Positions 6,317-8,057 of a DNA stretch of 8,057 nucleotides are shown in pieces. Positions within the stretch are counted from its first letter, which is position 1. Each line of letters starts with the position of its first letter. Position numbers and translations under genes: made by a program. The DNA is from an uncultured Clostridia bacterium (lineage in GTDB: Bacteria; Bacillota; Clostridia; Christensenellales; Borkfalkiaceae), in NCBI GenBank assembly GCA_947176445.1, contig CAMWQK010000031.1, forward strand, positions 1 to 8,057. The letters are read 5' to 3'. Below the pieces are notes generated by a model. It had not been told where the DNA came from and did no database searches. It worked only from the letters and a program-made list of their open reading frames with translations.

Positions 6317-6768
6317 AGTGCAATCAGCCAGTAAATCAATCCGACGGCGGCACCTGCACTCACGCCGAATACGATGATCGGTCCTGCGACGATGAACATC
6401 TTTGCCGCCATACCGTAGACGAAGCCCTCCGTTTTGAACTCGATGGCGGGGGAGCAGACGGAGTTCGCAAAGCCCGTGATCGGGACGATGCTCCCCGCGC
6501 CCGCGTTGCGCCCGATCCTGTCGTATATGCCGAAGCCCGTGAGCAGCGTGCCGAGAAAGATGAGAATGACGGAGACGGTGCCCGCGAGCACGTCTCCCGA
6601 AAGTCCCGCATATTCGAGCATAAAGCGGAAGAACTGTCCGATCGTGCAGATAAACCCGCCCACGAGAAAGGCGTGCAGGCACGTTTTGAAGTGTTTTGTC
6701 GGCGGGTCGAAGGAGTTGACGTACCGGATATAGTTCTTATTGTAGTTTTCGCGCGAGCGTCCCGTCAT
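6313..6768 (-). CDS. spoVAC: Stage V sporulation protein AC (spore DPA channel subunit)
   Basis: The 151-residue product matches SpoVAC in length (about 150 in Bacillus subtilis) and in pattern. The family is made in the forespore, sits in the spore inner membrane and forms a mechanosensitive channel involved in dipicolinic acid movement. Visible features: a soluble N-terminus; FLVGGFICTIGQF (34-46) in the first membrane segment; a second segment from about 58 to 80; GRNAGAGSIVPITGFANSV (86-104); then FKTEGFVYGMAAKMFIVAGP (111-130), continuing into a last hydrophobic segment to the C-terminus. GRNAGAG and PITGFANSV are strong SpoVA-family signatures. The ATG at 6768 is chosen because GGAGGT lies just upstream on the minus strand; an upstream ATG would add 45 non-conserved basic residues. 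The expected partners spoVAD and spoVAE do not follow. The gene appears intact. Confidence 0.93.
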   Translation of the reverse strand: MTGRSRENYNKNYIRYVNSFDPPTKHFKTCLHAFLVGGFICTIGQFFRFMLEYAGLSGDVLAGTVSVILIFLGTLLTGFGIYDRIGRNAGAGSIVPITGFANSVCSPAIEFKTEGFVYGMAAKMFIVAGPIIVFGVSAGAAVGLIYWLIAL

Positions 6769-6862
6769 GGTTTGACCTCCTCGCGGAGCGCTTCGGGGAA
6801 ACAGCTTTCCCGCTCTTCCCTTGTCTTTCCGAGCGGATTCGGAGCAATTCTTTTCATACCTA

Positions 6863-6892
6863 TAATTTGGGAAAGACGCAACCGTTTTATAC
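6863..6892 (-). promoter_or_regulatory. Candidate forespore (sigma-G-like) promoter for spoVAC
   Basis: On the minus strand GTATA (6892-6888) is followed after 18 bases by CAAATTA (6869-6863). The sigma-G consensus known from Bacillus is about G-H-A-T-R, 17-18 bases, then C-A-T-H-H-T-A. The -35 matches fully and the -10 differs at one position. It would give a leader of roughly 90 bases before the spoVAC start. spoVA genes are sigma-G dependent in Bacillus, which supports the reading. Confidence 0.5.
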
Positions 6893-6953
6893 CGAAAACA
6901 CAAAGATCAGGTGGAAGAGGGGCGCGGAAATTTTCTTTTTTGGGTAAAATCTC

Positions 6954-6982
6954 TTTACACGGCGGGCTTTTTGGTATATAAT
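6954..6982 (+). promoter_or_regulatory. Sigma-A promoter for the membrane protein operon
   Basis: TTTACA (6954-6959) and TATAAT (6977-6982) are separated by 17 bases: one mismatch from consensus at -35 and none at -10, with ideal spacing. Transcription would begin near 6989, leaving only about 14 bases of leader that carry the AGGAGG ribosome binding site (6993-6998). Confidence 0.88.
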
Positions 6983-7002
6983 AGTAGGGTATAGGAGGAA
7001 GT

Positions 7003-7833
7003 ATGCGCGTATTGTTTGGCAGCTGGAGATATCTCTTCAAGAATATCTGGTATGTTCTGTGCTATGCGATCATGCCGGGGATATTTTTTGCGCTTTCTCT
7101 CGACTTCAAGAGCATTCGGAGCTTTCTGGACGCGTTCTTTACGGGCACGCCCTCGGTATCCTTTTTGCAGATCTTCCGCGTGTTCAGTATCATCGGGTTT
7201 AATTCCTGGCTGAATGCACTGTACGCCGTCGGGCTTTTGCTGAGTATCGCGCTCTTCTCTTCCATCATGCTCTCCCTTGTAGAAAAGCACATGCGCATCG
7301 GAAAGCGCACCTCGTCGGGCGCGTTCCGCCAGTTCCCCAACATCTTTTTATCGTCGCTCTTCATGACGGTGCTCTACGCCGTGATTTACGAGGTATGGTG
7401 CGTGGTGCTCGCGGCGATCGGCTATGCGTTCGGCTCGATCATCAAAGTGGCAGTCGGCGTCTACTGTGCGTGGGTCGCATGCTTTCTTTTGTTCCTCATC
7501 GTGCTCCTCTACATTGTGACCGTGTTCTATCTGTGGCTTCCTTGCATGCAGATTACGGGGTTCAGTCCGTACGAGGCGCTCAGATATTCCTATCAGCTCG
7601 TCATCAAGGTGCGTTGGAAGATGGTGTTTTCCATGCTCATCTCCATTCTCGCCTATCTCGTCGTCATTTCCGCTACGGCGATGTTTATCCCGCATTTGCC
7701 GTTCATGCTCGTTGCGTTCATCGCATTCGTGCTTCTCTATCTGAACTTCTGCATCCGGATGGAGACGGCGTATTTCGAGGCGGACAAGATCGACAGGGAG
7801 GACCTCATCCGCAGTTACAGGCGGCTTGGTTAA
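7003..7833 (+). CDS. Polytopic membrane protein of unknown function
   Basis: The 276-residue product is very hydrophobic, with about six membrane segments: residues near 15-33, 70-92, 114-140, 145-178, 207-229 and 233-252. There is no signal peptide. Between segments 2 and 3 is a basic loop (EKHMRIGKRTSSGAFRQFPN) that probably faces the cytoplasm. A second amphipathic region, GFSPYEALRYSYQLVIKVRW (186-205), precedes segment 5. The C-terminus is charged (EADKIDREDLIRSYRRLG). The layout recalls the broad group of uncharacterised Bacillota membrane proteins with a repeated 'amphipathic helix then membrane pair' arrangement, such as DUF975-like proteins, but I cannot assign a family. AGGAGG sits 4 bases before the ATG. 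The next gene starts 12 bases after the stop, so the two are likely one operon expressed from the vegetative promoter at 6954-6982. Confidence 0.88.
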   Translation: MRVLFGSWRYLFKNIWYVLCYAIMPGIFFALSLDFKSIRSFLDAFFTGTPSVSFLQIFRVFSIIGFNSWLNALYAVGLLLSIALFSSIMLSLVEKHMRIGKRTSSGAFRQFPNIFLSSLFMTVLYAVIYEVWCVVLAAIGYAFGSIIKVAVGVYCAWVACFLLFLIVLLYIVTVFYLWLPCMQITGFSPYEALRYSYQLVIKVRWKMVFSMLISILAYLVVISATAMFIPHLPFMLVAFIAFVLLYLNFCIRMETAYFEADKIDREDLIRSYRRLG

Positions 7834-7845
7834 GGGGAGTATTCT

Positions 7846-8057
7846 ATGAGATTCAGAACAGCCATTCATCTTTTGATTGATAACTTTGTAAACGTATATA
7901 AGCTCCTTCTTTACAGACTGGTCACGGGCATCATCTTTTTCAGTCTCGGATACGTTACGCTCAAACTCGGGCTCGGTGTCATCACGTCGAGTACGGAGGT
8001 GGACAACGTACTCTCTCTCATCGGTGAATTTTTCCGTGCGCTCACCTCGGGCGATTC
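7846..8057 (+). CDS. Membrane-associated protein, N-terminal part (cut by window end)
   Basis: Seventy complete codons are visible from the ATG at 7846 and the frame is still open at the window edge. AGGGGAG (7832-7838) lies 7 bases upstream, just past the stop of the preceding gene. The N-terminus starts MRFRTAIHLLIDNFVNVYKL, followed by a likely first membrane segment LVTGIIFFSLGYVTLKLGLG (25-44) and then a polar region with DNVLSLIGEFFRALTSGD. No family is recognised from this fragment. The close spacing (12 bases) and shared hydrophobic character suggest that it works with, or is distantly related to, the preceding membrane protein. Confidence 0.82.
   Translation, partial: MRFRTAIHLLIDNFVNVYKLLLYRLVTGIIFFSLGYVTLKLGLGVITSSTEVDNVLSLIGEFFRALTSGD

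Noticed and set aside
6838..6866. TATAAT on the plus strand at 6861-6866 as a second promoter for the membrane operon
   Set aside because: The hexamer at -35 spacing (TTCGGA) is poor, and a much better promoter lies at 6954-6982.
6769..6903. Upstream ATG extending SpoVAC by 45 residues
   Set aside because: The added part is basic and non-conserved, would overlap the candidate promoter, and SpoVAC is normally about 150 residues, matching the start at 6768.
1..8057. CRISPR arrays, tRNA genes, insertion sequences, diversity-generating or toxin-antitoxin modules
   Set aside because: No spaced direct repeats, tRNA-like fold, transposase or reverse transcriptase motifs were seen on either strand.

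Overview
The window comes from a spore-forming, fairly GC-rich member of the Bacillota, most likely class Clostridia. This rests on strong AGGAGG-type ribosome binding sites, a recognisable spoVAC gene, and phage structural proteins of the kind carried by clostridial prophages. No ribosomal RNA or other taxonomic marker is present, so the placement is an inference.

Positions 1-6093 hold a tightly packed, rightward morphogenesis operon of a short-tailed (podovirus-type) phage. In order it has the tail of an upstream gene (probably terminase), an 83-residue helical protein, a P22-type portal, a small scaffolding/capsid assembly protein, a major capsid protein, a head-to-tail adaptor, a beta-propeller-like tail hub (nozzle) protein, and a 163-residue protein of unknown role. 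Gene junctions are very tight: small gaps of 0-29 bases, an ATGA overlap and an 11-base overlap. Each gene has its own Shine-Dalgarno site. Together they would build a procapsid, package DNA through the portal, and close the head with a short tail. No lysis, tail spike, ejection, integrase or regulator gene is visible here.

Positions 6094-6316 are a convergent, non-coding junction. A terminator lies right behind the last phage gene and looks bidirectional. Beyond it are two short hairpins and a long AT-rich inverted repeat that overlaps the stop codon of the next gene. The right edge of the prophage probably lies in this stretch, but no attachment site can be fixed from one side only.

Positions 6313-7002 hold spoVAC on the minus strand, complete, with a candidate forespore (sigma-G-like) promoter upstream. 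SpoVAC is an inner-membrane protein of the spore channel that moves dipicolinic acid. Its usual downstream partners spoVAD and spoVAE are not in the following sequence, which is instead the phage operon.

Positions 6954-8057 hold a near-consensus sigma-A promoter driving a polytopic membrane protein of unknown function. A second membrane-associated gene follows it closely and is cut by the window end.
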